A DNA stretch of 64,000 nucleotides, taken from positions 4,484,202 to 4,548,201 of the forward strand of contig OY730171.1 of assembly GCA_963422465.1 (NCBI GenBank), read 5' to 3'. Below the pieces are notes generated by a model. The model was given only the letters and a program-made list of their open reading frames with translations. It ran no database searches and was not told where the DNA came from. This DNA is from Lichina pygmaea. Lineage: Eukaryota > Ascomycota > Lichinomycetes > Lichinales > Lichinaceae. The position numbers were made by a program, and so were the translations under genes. Positions 10,991 to 21,678 of the stretch are shown here, one piece after another. Position 1 is the stretch's first letter; each line of letters begins with the position of its first letter.

Positions 10991-13900
10991 GCACTGTTTC
11001 ATCTGTCAGAATACCCCCTTGGACGTCCGCAGAACCGGGACTTACGGCGTTGTTTCTAACGCTTTGACGGCCTTGTGCTTCGTGCGTTCTGGGCTGTCTC
11101 GTCCGAGAGGTGGTTCGGAATGGACTTGGCTGGTGAGGATCTGTGCGTATCAAGGGACGGCCAAAACGATTGAGGTCGGAGGTTGATGTCGAACGGAGAA
11201 TATGACTTGCAAGCAGACATCGGCCGTCTTTTTATGTTCGATACGTGGACGCTGTTGATCCAAACGGACGGCCGTCGAGCGCGGCCTCGCGACAGACATC
11301 GACGCGGATGCCTATCAGCAAACTAGGTCTCCGTTGTGGTCCGTGGCTCAGCTGATGCGGTCTTGGAAGGGATGTTGGACGACCGTTCCGTCGCACATCC
11401 TTGCCGTGTTGCCCTATCGTCGAATCAAGTCCGCCGCGGTTCCTTTCCGCGTCCCATGCAACGGGGGTACGATTCTCGTCGACCGACGATTATGGCTCAT
11501 CGACACTCGGTGATGTGGCCGGGCGGCCACGCGGCTGGCCCTTCACCCCCCCACCCCCCTAAGACGTGACTCCGTCGGACGGGATCCTGTGACCGGACGA
11601 GCGCCTTCCCCAACCTCCTTGCCTTTCTCTCCCCCCGGATCCTTGCAAGAAGGCCATCGGATGTCGCCAGCCTTTCGATCGTCCGTGTTGAGGGGGGCGA
11701 GGCCCGATCCAGGCCGTCGCTCGATGCCAACCATTTCGCCACCGGCTGATCCGCTCGAAACAGAGCGATTTGCGGTCACCCAGACTCGAGCCGTACAGCT
11801 CAACCTCGGGGCCTTCGCGTCCGACCTGGAGGGATCGGCGTCGGAGGAGAGCCGCTTCGAGGAGGCCTGGATTCTGCACCCATGGTTCGATTCTCGAGGA
11901 CGTGACGGCACTCTGGACGGGACTTCCCTTGCGGCCACGCAACAAACGCTATCTCAGCCCCCCTCACAAGCTCTGATCGTCACCAGAGGCTGCATGGAGG
12001 TGGCGTTTTACAGCTAACCCCCTCTTCTGCCCGGCGTTGTCGCCGATCTTGTTCCTTTCCCCCGGGACTTTGACTTCGCAAGCCCCTCTCTCCGTCCGAT
12101 GAGTGCCACAATGGTATCGACCCATGGACGGATCACCACGAATACGGGGAACATCACAACAGGGCTACCTGACCGGTCCCAATGGAGATTGGTCATCACC
12201 CCCCTCTTTCCACCAAAACCACCATCAGGAGGGTCATTGACAGCCGGTCATCTTATCGCGGTATCATGCATGCAGCACGGCAAGCCGAGGACTAACCAGC
12301 TCGGCCTCAGCATCCCTAACCACACCCGCGGTCACCAACTAGCGCGGACGTGTTGGAGTCGGCTGACGATGAAGTGGGTCTCAGGCCAACGGCTACGACG
12401 TGGTCCAAGCGTCACCTGGACGTCCTTCAACGTCTCCCTGAGGGTCCGAAGGCGGAGCCTCAAGACGGACGGACGGATGGACGGACAGCCAGCCATCGAG
12501 CGGGGAACCGATCAGCATCATGCAAGTCAACAGCCAGCTGGCCTGCTCACTGCTTTATGTGGCGAACACTCCGCTCCCGTCTCTCCGTCTGGCCCGCTCG
12601 TCCCTCCGGCAGAAGAGGCTCACCTATCGAACTCTACGCGGTCGGCAGACCTTCTCGAGGCTCGAGGTCCTGCTCGTCCTCCCGTCGGAGTTGGTACGTG
12701 TCATGACCGCCGACTATACGGATACGAAGTTGACCATGTCACCCCGGATCGTGCTTCCCAATCAAGAAGTGTGCAGACGCGGCAAAAAGGGGGCTGAGCT
12801 GAGGGGCACGGTGTCCGTCGACATGGCGAAGATGCGAGGCTGGCCGATTGGCTCCCCGATGGGGGAGTCACTGCGTTGATCGGCTCGGCCTGAAACTGCG
12901 CTTGACACGGTGGCGTCGAAGGCGCACTGTGCCAGGTCGTTGGCCGTACAGCATTAGAACCGTCACTAACCATCGCCCTAGATCCTGGTTTAGACCGAGG
13001 CGAACCAAAAGGGCCGGGCAGCTGTTCTTTTGATAGCAGCACCAAGTGGACAGCCAGCGGAGAGCTGATGGGAGGCGACGGCAACCGACATGTCGAGTCT
13101 GGTATCCGCTGCCATTAGCCGTCTTTCCTCGACGCTCGACATGGCCTATTACCCTAGCGAACATAGAGCGTTGCACGCCATGCGTGTGCCACACAGGTCC
13201 GCCTCACGCGGACGTGTTTGTTTCAAGAGCTACAAGTCTTGGGTCTGGTATAGCACGGTGAGTTTGGTAGGTAGAGTCGAACCCTTGCTTCGATCAGCCT
13301 TGAACCCCCGCGGATGTGCAAATGGGCGCTGCGCTCCAAACAAACATCCAGGCCGGTACGTGTGCATGCAGCTCGCATGCTCAGGGCCGTATATACGTAT
13401 ATGCGTATGTGGTGGGTGACGCCGGTACGGACACGAAGATGCGACACGCCATAGGACGGCGCTTGTTGTGGGTGGCATTGCGGGCCGCGCCAGAGCCGTT
13501 GGCGACCATGTGGCCGGTTCCGCACCAACTCAGGTGAGAGGCTGAGGTTGCGGGGGGCAGGGGTTCGGCTGGAGACGGCTCACGCAGACGATGGTGCTAG
13601 CGACAGTGCTAGTTCTAGGCTAGCAAAGAGCTCGAGAGATGGGCCAGCAACCCGACGCCTGAATGCCCCGCAGAGCCTGCAATCTAGCGAATGAGAAGGC
13701 AACAGAAGGGAGTGCTTGATTTAGCTTGCAGTAGTTTAGACCTAATTAATCAATCCGTAGGTATAACAACAGTGTACGCCATGGCAGCGCTCTTTCTGTC
13801 CAATGCCGAGTGATCCTTTAGCATGTATAGTCTTCTCAGTGACACTAAACTTTCATATCCAGCAAGTCTTTGTGGACTATGACATGTCTATAGTGGTAGC

Positions 13901-14163
13901 GGGCCTAGGAAAGACCTAGGCAGCGCTACGCGGAACTGCTCAGAATCGTGCGGCTGTACTCCGTACTCCGTGGAGGAGTTGATTGTTCTAGCTAGGAAGA
14001 AGAGCTAGCTATATAGCCGAGAAGCTCCAAAGCTCCTACTCAGCTGGGCACCTGCAGTGCCCAGCTCAGCTGGACCAAGTGCCGGCTGGGCTGACTGTGT
14101 CCTGTCCCCCGAGTCCTCTTAGTGCAGCCATGACATAGTACTCCTATATTCAAAAAGAGAATT
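10991..14163. other. Host island, right part, no gene recognised
   Basis: Very CpG-rich to about 13.7 kb, then more AT-rich. Many overlapping open frames exist on both strands (for example 11543-11938 minus and 12099-12797 plus), as expected by chance in GC-rich DNA. Their translations are rich in Arg, Pro and Ser and show no domain I recognise. A multi-exon gene or a non-coding RNA cannot be excluded. CTAG-rich sequence lies around 13600-14060. Confidence 0.45.
12464..12488. repeat. GGAC simple repeat
   Basis: About six imperfect copies of GGAC (one GGAT). It sits inside the GC-rich island; no function is suggested. Confidence 0.8.
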
Positions 14164-14180
14164 GGGGGGGGGGGGGGGGG
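14164..14180. repeat. Homopolymer run of 17 G
   Basis: An uninterrupted poly-G tract at the border between host island and repeats, four bases before a solo LTR. The exact length may be unreliable in sequencing. Confidence 0.9.
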
Positions 14181-14184
14181 TAAA

Positions 14185-14576
14185 TGTTAAGGGCCAGGCC
14201 AGATGCACACAGAAGGTGGCTGGACTGTGCAGGCATCTCAAAAAACAGACTTAATAGATGAATAGCAAGGTGGGTAACTCTCTTGCTATTGTTGTTGCTA
14301 TAGTGTGTTCAGCCTGGAGAGCTATTCTCCCCAGACTCTCTGAGTGTCTTATATACATGAGTCTTGAGGGGGAGTTCTATCCTGAGAGGTATCAGCTTTC
14401 TGCATAGCAGAGTTGGATAAGAAGTGCTCTTCTCTGCTATCTCTGCCAAGAGTGGCAGAGCTGGATAAGCTTGTCTTATCTCTGCTATATCTACCACCAG
14501 ATCAGGTGAATGTTGTTCTGTGTACCTCTGTACACTTACTTTGGTTAGCTCAGCTGTTCTGGCCTGGGCCTTAACA
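14185..14576 (-). repeat. Solo LTR of family B (392 bp)
   Basis: Ends are inverted: TGTTAAGGGCC at 14185 and GGCCTTAACA ending at 14576. On the minus strand it has a TATATAAG box and the sequence GGGGAGAATAGCTCTCCAGG, and it matches the LTR pieces at 17500-17651 and 35823-36097. No internal region is attached and I see no clear TSD. A solo LTR left by recombination between two LTRs is the usual explanation. Confidence 0.82.
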
Positions 14577-14867
14577 CTATCCTCTCTCTCCAAGAGTTCT
14601 GTCCCCAGATCCTTTTCACTTCTCACTTCTCTTACTATACCCAGGACATCCTGTAATAATTGTTGTAAGTAGTGCCCTCAGTTTTCATGTTGGCAAGATA
14701 GGCAAGAAGTCCAATATCAGAAGCTGCACAGTTTGCACAAGTGCCTGACTGGGTTTGACTGCATGTTATCTCACTTAGCAGTCACACAACTTGTATGTAC
14801 CAAGTCATGTGATTATTAAGCAAGATTCATATAAGCAGGCCTTCCCTCTGACACTGGTTGAGAGATG
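14577..14867. other. Unresolved repeat-like sequence
   Basis: CpG-poor and AT-moderate, with a possible TATA (TTCATATAAG) near 14826-14836. It looks like LTR material but has no partner elsewhere in the window, so no family is assigned. Confidence 0.35.
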
Positions 14868-14949
14868 TATACTGAGATCTCTACTGAGCTATGCAGTGGG
14901 GATCTGGTTTAACTCTCTAAGAAAATCTTCCAATATCTCTTCTCTTGTG
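14868..14949 (+). mobile_element. Short LINE-A fragment
   Basis: About 82 bp matching LINE A1 at 30583-30664 (ORF2 segment encoding AILRSLLSYAVGIWF). Both ends are cut and there is no tail, so it is a leftover of rearrangement and not an insertion in its own right. Confidence 0.8.
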
Positions 14950-15527
14950 TAAGGTCCTGTCACAACAACTACTTACAATAGCCCACATCTGGCAGCCCCA
15001 CATCTGTTGATCACATGATGTGGCTCTACTCACATAACCAACAGAGGAATACAGCTCTGACCTGCATAGCAGACATAAGCTAGCCATAACCAGCCATGAC
15101 TAGCTGGCTACTTGAGACAGCTGTGCAGTGGCTTGGAGATTGGTTGGGGTTGCTTAGCTAGATGCTCTGTACTCAGCTGTATAGCATATAGAGCTGCTCT
15201 CACTGTTCTTCTTGAAGACCAGTGAACAATTCTACAACACACTGGATCCTTCCTACCAAGCAGTTGTTGTGAGCACACTGCTGGTAATGTTCTCACAGTT
15301 TTGTTCACTGTTCTCTCACTGAAAAGAGAAGCAGTCTGCTCATGATGACTGGCTCTGGCAGAGCTCTTTGTTGGTGTACAACTTCCAGCAAATTGTCACA
15401 ACAAGACAATGAAATGATAGATCTGGCCAACCAAAAACCAGCACCTTCTGGCTATCTGGGAGAGAGACTCCCTCCAACAGAGGGGGGACAATCTCTCACC
15501 AGAGACACAGCATCACCACTGCACAAT
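14950..15527. other. Unresolved repeat-like sequence
   Basis: CpG-poor sequence beginning near a TGTCACAACAACTACTT stretch that could be an LTR start. No coding capacity or partner is recognised. The right border is where LINE-B homology begins. Confidence 0.35.
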
Positions 15528-15798
15528 AGACTGGGCAAGAAAACATGGAATGAAGTTTGCACCTGAAAAGTATAAACTTCTCTATTTTTCTAGAAGAAGA
15601 ACAGATAATCTTCAGCTTAGTCTAAGACTTGGAGAAGTAGTACTACAGTCTAAGGAAAAATTGTGTATTCTGGGATTATACTATGATTCCAAGCTTCTCT
15701 GGAGAAAACACTAGAAAATTATATTACAGAAAACTTCTAAGTTTTTCTCAGCACTTTCCAGAACTACTTTTTCTACATAGAGTCTACCTGTTCTCTCT

Positions 15799-16234
15799 GG
15801 GGTGGTATGGTGTAGTGGGAAGCTGGTGAGAGTTTCCCACTACATGGCACCCATGACCCAGAACTAGTGGTGTCAGACCTGGAGAACCTGACTAAACTAG
15901 TTGTCAGTTCAAATCTGACCCACCCCATATTCTGCCAGAAAAACTCCCAAGATTCATAGAACTTGTCTAAGATGTACTTCTCACAAGATGTATGAAAACC
16001 CCCAAGAAATAGCTCACCCAATATCTGTCAAGATCTACAAAACCCTTATTACTGTGGTTTTCCTATTTCCCCTACAGGGTTTGGGGTTTTCCCACAGTAC
16101 GTACACTACAAACCACAGGGTGTACGGTAAATATGTGAGGTCCCCAAGTCAAGTCTACCAGAGACAAAAATCCTTCAAGAAGTTCTGCATAGCTTAACAG
16201 CCAAATCAGTGTAAGAATCAAATCAAATCAAAAA
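15799..16234 (+). mobile_element. tRNA-derived SINE, copy S1 (436 bp), TSD 13 bp
   Basis: The head has RNA polymerase III promoter boxes: box A TGGTGTAGTGG at 15808-15818 and box B AGTTCAAATCT at 15906-15916 (the consensus TTCGA is kept in copy S2). The body is about 300 bp of unrelated sequence. The last 60 bp (AGTTCTGCATGGCTTAACAG-like, then AATCAGTGTAAGAATC) match the 3' end of the local LINEs. The tail is AAATC repeats. ACCTGTTCTCTCT flanks it at 15786-15798 and 16235-16247. It lies inside the LINE-B3 relic; the unsplit target is seen in B2 near 34264. Confidence 0.93.
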
Positions 16235-16822
16235 ACCTGTTCTCTCTGCCAGACTTGTCTACACTGCAATACTAGGATCACTTCTCAGCTATGCAGTAGG
16301 AGTCTGGTTCAATCTCTACAAAAAACTTTCTAATATTTCTTCTCTAAATCTTTTCCAGACTAAGTGTCTGAAAACTATAGAAGGTGTTTTTAAAGCTACT
16401 TCTATATTTCTTGTTGAGGGAGAACTATTCTTACCACCTCTTGACTTTTATTTCAAATACAGAACAGCAACTTTCCTACAAATCTTTCTATTTTTCTAAT
16501 ACTTTCTCTAATTCTCCCTCTTCACTTTTTTATAAACTTTTTTCCCAGATCACTGGTTTTATTTCCACTCTAAGAACACCTCCAAAGTCTCTGTCTACTG
16601 TCACACCCAACTAGAAAGCAAGATGGCTAGAAGAACTAACCACTAACCAAGATTACTCTAAGAAACAACTTCAAGAAGTGTTTCAGAAAAAGTGGGAAGC
16701 CAGATAGCAGGTAAACAGACAGAAGTGTTCTCCAGTCTGGGAGCTATTTTGCAGACCACCCCAAAAGAAAAATCTCCAAGTTTTCAAAGACTTGAGAAAA
16801 GCTGACAGAGACTAGTCTTTAC

Positions 16823-17125
16823 TTGCAGATTCTATCAGCAAGGATAGGACTAGCCAGCTTTCTTTTCAGAGCAAATGTTCCAGACTTCCAATCCCCTCTA
16901 TGTTCCTGTGGTTTTGGAGAAGAGACTGCTCAACATATCACTTTCTCTTGTAACAAGTTTCTTACTCAAAGACAGCAAGCCACTTTTCTTTCCTACAATT
17001 TCTCTACTTTACTTCAAAAGCCTAAAGTGCTTAAAGAATTTCTTCTCTGGTTTATGTCTTTGAAAAGCCTAGACCAGTTTAACTTAGCACACCAACTCTT
17101 ACCAGAAAACCTATCATCTCTGTGA
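16823..17125 (+). pseudogene. LINE-B3 ORF2 C-terminal fragment
   Basis: A 100-residue open stretch with LSARIGLASFLFRANVPDF followed by the LINE C-terminal motif CSCGFGEETAQHITFSC. It corresponds to the last tenth of ORF2 of the intact LINE A3 (residues about 985-1070). It is part of a dead copy and unlikely to be expressed. Confidence 0.75.
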
Positions 17126-17299
17126 TTTTATTTTCTCCAGACACTGCATATTCTCCCAGATAACTCCCTAGTCTTACCCAAGTCTCAGTTTTTATCCCTT
17201 CAAAGATTTTCTGAGAAAACAAACATGTATCTAGAAGTTCTGCATGGCTCACCAGCCAAATCAGAGTAAGAATAAAATAAAATAAAATAAAATAAAAAA

Positions 17300-17499
17300 C
17301 TAGTCAGTCATGATCATGAAGATTTTCATGATTGGAATCACCACTCTGGACTGCTTCCTTGAAGGAAAAAGTTGTCAGAACTGTAAGAGTGCTAGAGTCT
17401 TAGCAGGACAGAGTTGTGATAAAGACCTGTTCTCTAGGTGGCTACTGAAAGATGCCTGAAAGATGTTGTCAAGTAAGTCTGTAGAGTATCACTCAATAG
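17300..17499. other. Unresolved 200 bp between LINE-B3 and LTR-B
   Basis: CpG-poor sequence with a small palindrome (ATGATCATGAAGATTTTCATGAT). No gene or family recognised. Confidence 0.3.
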
Positions 17500-17651
17500 T
17501 GTTGAGGCCCAGGCCAGAACAGCTAAGTGAGTGTACAGAGGTACACAGAACAATGTTCACCTGACCTGGTGGCAGAGATAGCAGAGGAAAGTGCTTCTTA
17601 TCCAACTCTGCCACACAGAAAGCTGATACCCTTTGGGGAGGACCTCCTCTT
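17500..17651 (+). repeat. Family B LTR, partial, cut by a family A LTR
   Basis: Starts TGTTGAGGCCCAGGCCAGAA, the family B LTR start, and stops where a family A LTR begins at 17652. It matches the minus strand of 14185-14576. The insertion order is therefore LTR-B first, then LTR-A. Confidence 0.8.
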
Positions 17652-18545
17652 TGTTACAACCCAGAAGGAACACAGTCTTTATACTCACAAGAGCAGCAGA
17701 CAGGATACTGATTGGAAGTACCAAACAGCACAACACAGAAGAAAGTTATATAACTGTCAAGACTGACCAGAGGTTGCTTGACACAGTGTGTATATACATC
17801 AAGTATAGTGAGCCCAACTTTACCAGCTTGACACAGTGTGTATATGCAGCAAGACTTGTGAGCACAGCTTGACAAGCTTGACACAGTATGTATATACATC
17901 AAGTTTTTCAAGCAAAGCTTGACAGACTTGACAGTAAGCAAAGCAAGCACAGCTTACTGAGCTTGAAAACTGAGCACTATATTGATTTTGATTTTTGATT
18001 TGATTCTTACACTGATTTGGCTGTTAAGCCATGCAGAACTTCTTGAAGGATTTTTGTCTCTGGTAGACTTGACTCGGGGACCTCACGCATTTACCGTACA
18101 CCCTGTGGTTTGTAGTGTACGTACTGTGGGAAAACCCCAAACCCTGTAGGGGAAATAGGAAAACCACAGTAATAAGGGTTTTGTGGATCTTGACAGATAT
18201 TGGGTGAGCTATTTCTTGGGGGTTTTCATACATCTTGCGAGGAGTACATCTTAGACAAGTTCTATGAATCTCGGGGGTTTTTGTGGCAGAATGTGGGGTG
18301 GGTCAGATTCGAACTGACGACTAGTTTAGTCAGGTTCTCCAGGCCTGACACCACTAGTTCCGGGTCATGGGTGCCACGTAGTGGGAAACTCTCACCAGCT
18401 TCCCGCTACACCATGCCGCCCCTGAGCACTATATAGTCAGGTGATAGTTCTCTTATAGAATAATTATCTTCAACTTATGTTGTGATCCAGACAACTAGAT
18501 CTACTTTAATACAAACCTCAGTCTTGTACAAAGCCACTGATCAAC
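17652..18545 (+). repeat. Old family A LTR relic, split by SINE S2
   Basis: Starts TGTTACAACCCAG and keeps family A landmarks: the CTATATAG box, CTTATAGAATAATTATCTTC, and the CAGACAACTAGATCTAC block near 18500. Its U3 has three units of about 56 bp with arms CTTGA/TCAAG around a GTGTGTATATAC core, which is a divergent form of the repeat in other copies. It is the most decayed family A LTR here and is cut on the right by LINE A1. Confidence 0.85.
17983..18421 (-). mobile_element. tRNA-derived SINE, copy S2 (439 bp), TSD 13 bp
   Basis: Same SINE as S1, reversed. Box B is intact as AGTTCGAATCT (minus strand of 18305-18315) and the head is GGGGCGGCATGGTGTAGCGG. The tail reads AAATC repeats on the minus strand at 17983-18005. 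CTGAGCACTATAT flanks it at 17970-17982 and 18422-18434, so it landed at the TATA box of a family A LTR. It has the most intact pol III boxes of the three copies. Confidence 0.93.
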
Positions 18546-19038
18546 TCTTCCCAGAACTATGTTCTTCAAGGACCATCATTTTTAACAAACAGCACAATTT
18601 GTCATATGTTCTGGAAAACAGCTGAGTTCCTCTGAAACCACCTAAACCTTAAGGTGAAAACCCATCACCTTTGAGAATCACACATGTTTGTCAAAAGCTG
18701 TGATCTTGAATCCACGATCTTCTTCTTCAACAACTAGCAATCTACCCACAACCAGAGAGAGAGAGTCTTAGGATAAGAGGAATAGTTAGAGTCTGACTGA
18801 CTATGGAGCTAGCAGAGTGTTTGGCTCAAGGAAAGTCTAGATAGGGAGTCTGGTCCCTAGTCTAGGTTAATACTTCTAGCTTTGCCCAGAGCTTAGTTGG
18901 AAAAAGCTGCCCAGGAAAGTCTAGTCTTGGGGATTGTTCCCAGGACTAGATTATTACTGCTGGGAAACCAGGTGACTCTTCTTTCTGGCAGTACTCTGCA
19001 GACAGGAAACACCCAGCCAGTGCCAAACAATCTCTAAC

Positions 19039-20430
19039 ATAGCTCCCAAAAAGAAAAAACCCACCTTTTCAGAAAGTAACACCAGAGCTACACTAGCTAT
19101 ACTCTCCCAACCAGCTCCCAGTCTGGCTAGCACCCAGTCCAGCTCTCCTACCCTCCAACCAGCTCCCCAGAGTGACTACAAACTAGTAGACTCCTGGATC
19201 AAAACTCAACCAGTCCCAGAATCTATTCTGAAAAGCTGGGAAAATATCAAAAAGAACTTCTTCTCTACGGAAGCCCAGTCTAGCTCTACTGGCCTCACCA
19301 ACAGAATCTTCCAGAAGCTGGAGAATATCAACAAGCGGCTGGACAAACAAGAAGCCAAGCCATCATATGCCCAGGCTGTCCAAAAATCTATTCCAGCACA
19401 AATCCCTCTACCTGCAAGAATTCTCAAAGAAGTTCTTGTACATCCTGGTATCCAGCCACCTGACATAGCTAATAGAACTCACATCCAGCTTTTCCAGGCT
19501 CTTCAAGACAGACTACCCAGCCCCTACAACAAGCAGGTCAGAGCAGTAAGGAAACTTCCTTCAGAGGATATCCTTATTAACACAGAAAGCCAAGAGACTA
19601 AAGTCTTCCTAGAGAAAAACCCTGCCTGGGTATCAGCTATCTTCACAAAGGAAGTAACCATCCAGCCCAAGAGATTTCCAGTTCTGATCTATAGAGTCAG
19701 AACAGAAGTTATCCAACCTGAAGACCTGGAGAAAACCTGCCAGATAATCCAGAACAGCAACCTATCTCTGAGCAAGCAAATCACTATCCTGAGAGCCTAC
19801 TGGTCTAAGAAGGCTATAGCTCAAAAGAAGCCAGTTACCTCTCTCCACCTGGATCTGGCTACTCCTGAACAAGCCAATCTTTTGATTGAGAGTGGGCTAG
19901 TGCTGGGGCGCAGGATGCATGAAGCAGAACCTTTCCTGGCAGACACAGTCATTGCACAATATTTCAAGTGCTTCGGCTATAGGCACCAAGCACGCTTCTG
20001 CAAGAACAAAGCTGTGTGTGGTGCCTGTGGAGGCCAGCATGAAAGGAGAGCCTGCCAAGTTCCTGAACAGCTTCTCAAGCCAAAATGCTGCAACTGCAGA
20101 GGAGCTCACCCAGCCTGGGCCAGTGTCTGTCCAGTACACCAGGAAGCAGCCAAGAAGGCAAGAGAAGCATGGAACACATGCCCAGGAAAATATAAGATCC
20201 CAACAGCTATTTCTGTTCCAGCTCTACAACCTCCCCCAGTTATGTCTTTCCCTCTCTCTCAGTCTCTACCAGGAGGGAAAAAATGTAAAACAGCTGAGCC
20301 AAGCAGAAGCTCAGAGAGACTCAGAGGTGCACTCCCAGAAGTGCAAATTCTTTCTTCAAGATCAGCCAACTCTGGAGGAAAGCTACCAGCTAACCCCTTC
20401 AAGATCTTTGATGCTGAGATGTCTGCATGA
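19039..20430 (+). pseudogene. LINE A1 ORF1 (gag-like RNA-binding protein), start codon lost
   Basis: The frame is open for 463 codons, from the position of the start to TGA at 20428-20430. Four other LINE ORF1s here begin M-x-x-KKKKP or the like; here the same position reads ATA GCT CCC AAA AAG, so the initiator is lost. The product would have a Pro/Ser-rich N-terminus, a central RNA-binding region (KRFPVLIYRVRT, ILRAYWSKKAIAQKKP) and three zinc knuckles at the end (YFKCFGYRHQARFC, in which the usual first Cys is Tyr; CGACGGQHERRAC; CCNCRGAHPAWASVC). It probably coats the LINE RNA in the cytoplasm. The next in-frame ATG lies inside the third quarter. Confidence 0.82.
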
Positions 20431-21678
20431 AAGACACAAAGCTGACACTTCTCCAGTATAATGTGCAAAAAAGCCAATCAGTCCAAGAGCTACTGCTAGC
20501 AACCTCAGCTCTCCAAGAGATGGACATTATTGCACTTCAAGAGCCCTGGAAAAACTCTCACCTAGAAACAAGCACTTCAACTGTTTTCTCTTCCTTTCTT
20601 CCTCTCTACTGTTCAGAGATTGGCAGAACACTTTTTCTTATTAATAAAAATCTGAAACTCTCTTCTCTTCATCCTACCTTCTGGAATAAAGACTTTGTTT
20701 CTCTTGAAATCTACTTGGAAAACTCTTCTACTTCTCTTTGGGTACATAATCTCTACTTCACCCCATCAAGTCAAGAAAACTACACAGAGGCATCAGAAGC
20801 TCTTCTCTGTTTACTCCAAAATGCTTTACAAGAACAAGGACAACATATTCTTCTCACAGACTCAAATCTTCACCACCCAGACTGGTCAAAGAAAAGAAGA
20901 CTGTACTCTGAGACTGCAAACATGTTTCAAGACCCAATGAAAGATTTAAATCTGGATTTAGCTATTGCACCTTTCACCTCTACCAGAGCAAGATCTCTTT
21001 CTGAAAAACCATGTTCTTCTATTGATCTGTCTTTTATTTCTTCTTCTCTTTCTAACTCTCTGATTTTCTCTAAAGTGGCTCTTCAGTTCTTTCATGGGTC
21101 TGACCACAGACCTGTACTAACCTGCCTGGACCTGGATCCTCCAAGGAAAATCTGGAAACCAGAAAGAAACTGGAGAACACTGGACTCAAACCTTGCAAGA
21201 GTAGAGTGTGAGAAGCTACACCTGCTCTTCCACTTCCAAGACAAATATGAAGTGGATGAGTACTTGGAGTATCTTGACAACTTTCTCCAAGAAATAGCAA
21301 GCAAATCCACACAGCTCCAGAAGCAATCTGGCCACTCAGTTCCCTGGTGGGATCAAGAGATCCAAAACAAGGTTAAAGAAGAAAGAAGAGTAAGAAGAAA
21401 AGTACAAAAAAGGCAAGCAAGTCAAGAGGAACTTGAGCAAGCAACTAAGCTCAAGAAAAAGGCAGTCAGAGATGGAAAACAGAACACTTTCAGACACCAA
21501 ATCCATGAGCTGGCCAGCTCTTCAAAGTTCTGGAAGCTTGCAAAGTGGGGAAAGTCCAAAGCCAACAAGACTCCTGATCTTCCTCTGGTTCCTGACCCGG
21601 AAACACAAGAAGGAATAGCCAAAACCTTTGAGGAAAAGACTAAAGCCTTCTCACAGCAGTTCTTTCCAAAAGCTCTAG
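20427..21678 (+). pseudogene. LINE A1 ORF2, N-terminal part (APE-type endonuclease)
   Basis: The ATG at 20427-20429 overlaps the ORF1 stop as ATGA. The open part encodes an AP-endonuclease-like domain: LLQYNVQKSQ near the start, the catalytic glutamate in ALQEPW, DSNLHHPDW, and SDHRPVL. It also covers the linker up to QQFFPKAL, where chromovirus A copy 2 cuts it. This domain would nick target DNA during target-primed reverse transcription. The frame runs on into the inserted LTR for a few codons, which has no meaning. The rest of ORF2 resumes at 29425. Confidence 0.85.

Larger units (their letters stand above)
15528..17299 (+). mobile_element. LINE-B relic (B3), 3' half, split by a SINE
   Basis: Matches LINE B2 from about 34013 to its tail. 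It carries ORF2 from the end of the reverse transcriptase palm through the thumb and the C-terminal CxC...H...C region, then the 3' UTR and a tail of AAAAT repeats (17273-17299). The coding frame is broken many times by stops and small indels. SINE S1 sits at 15799-16234 with a 13-bp TSD, so the LINE relic is the older of the two. I find no TSD for the LINE itself. Confidence 0.88.

Noticed and set aside
11543-11938. Overlapping open frames in the GC-rich island (also 12099-12797, 12701-13084 and 11589-12017)
   Set aside because: They are expected by chance at this base composition, overlap on several frames and strands, and show no recognisable domain.
14309-14626. A 105-codon minus-strand frame
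   Set aside because: It runs across the solo LTR-B and its flank and has no domain; a chance frame.
15799-15925. A functional tRNA gene in the SINE head
   Set aside because: Boxes A and B are present but are about 90 bp apart, the cloverleaf arms do not pair well by eye, and the unit repeats with TSDs.
15988-16197. A 69-codon frame (MYENPQEIAHPIS...) repeated at 18024-18233 and 36468-36677
   Set aside because: It lies in the body of the SINE and is conserved only because the three copies are related. It ends within the LINE-like tail, and SINEs do not code.
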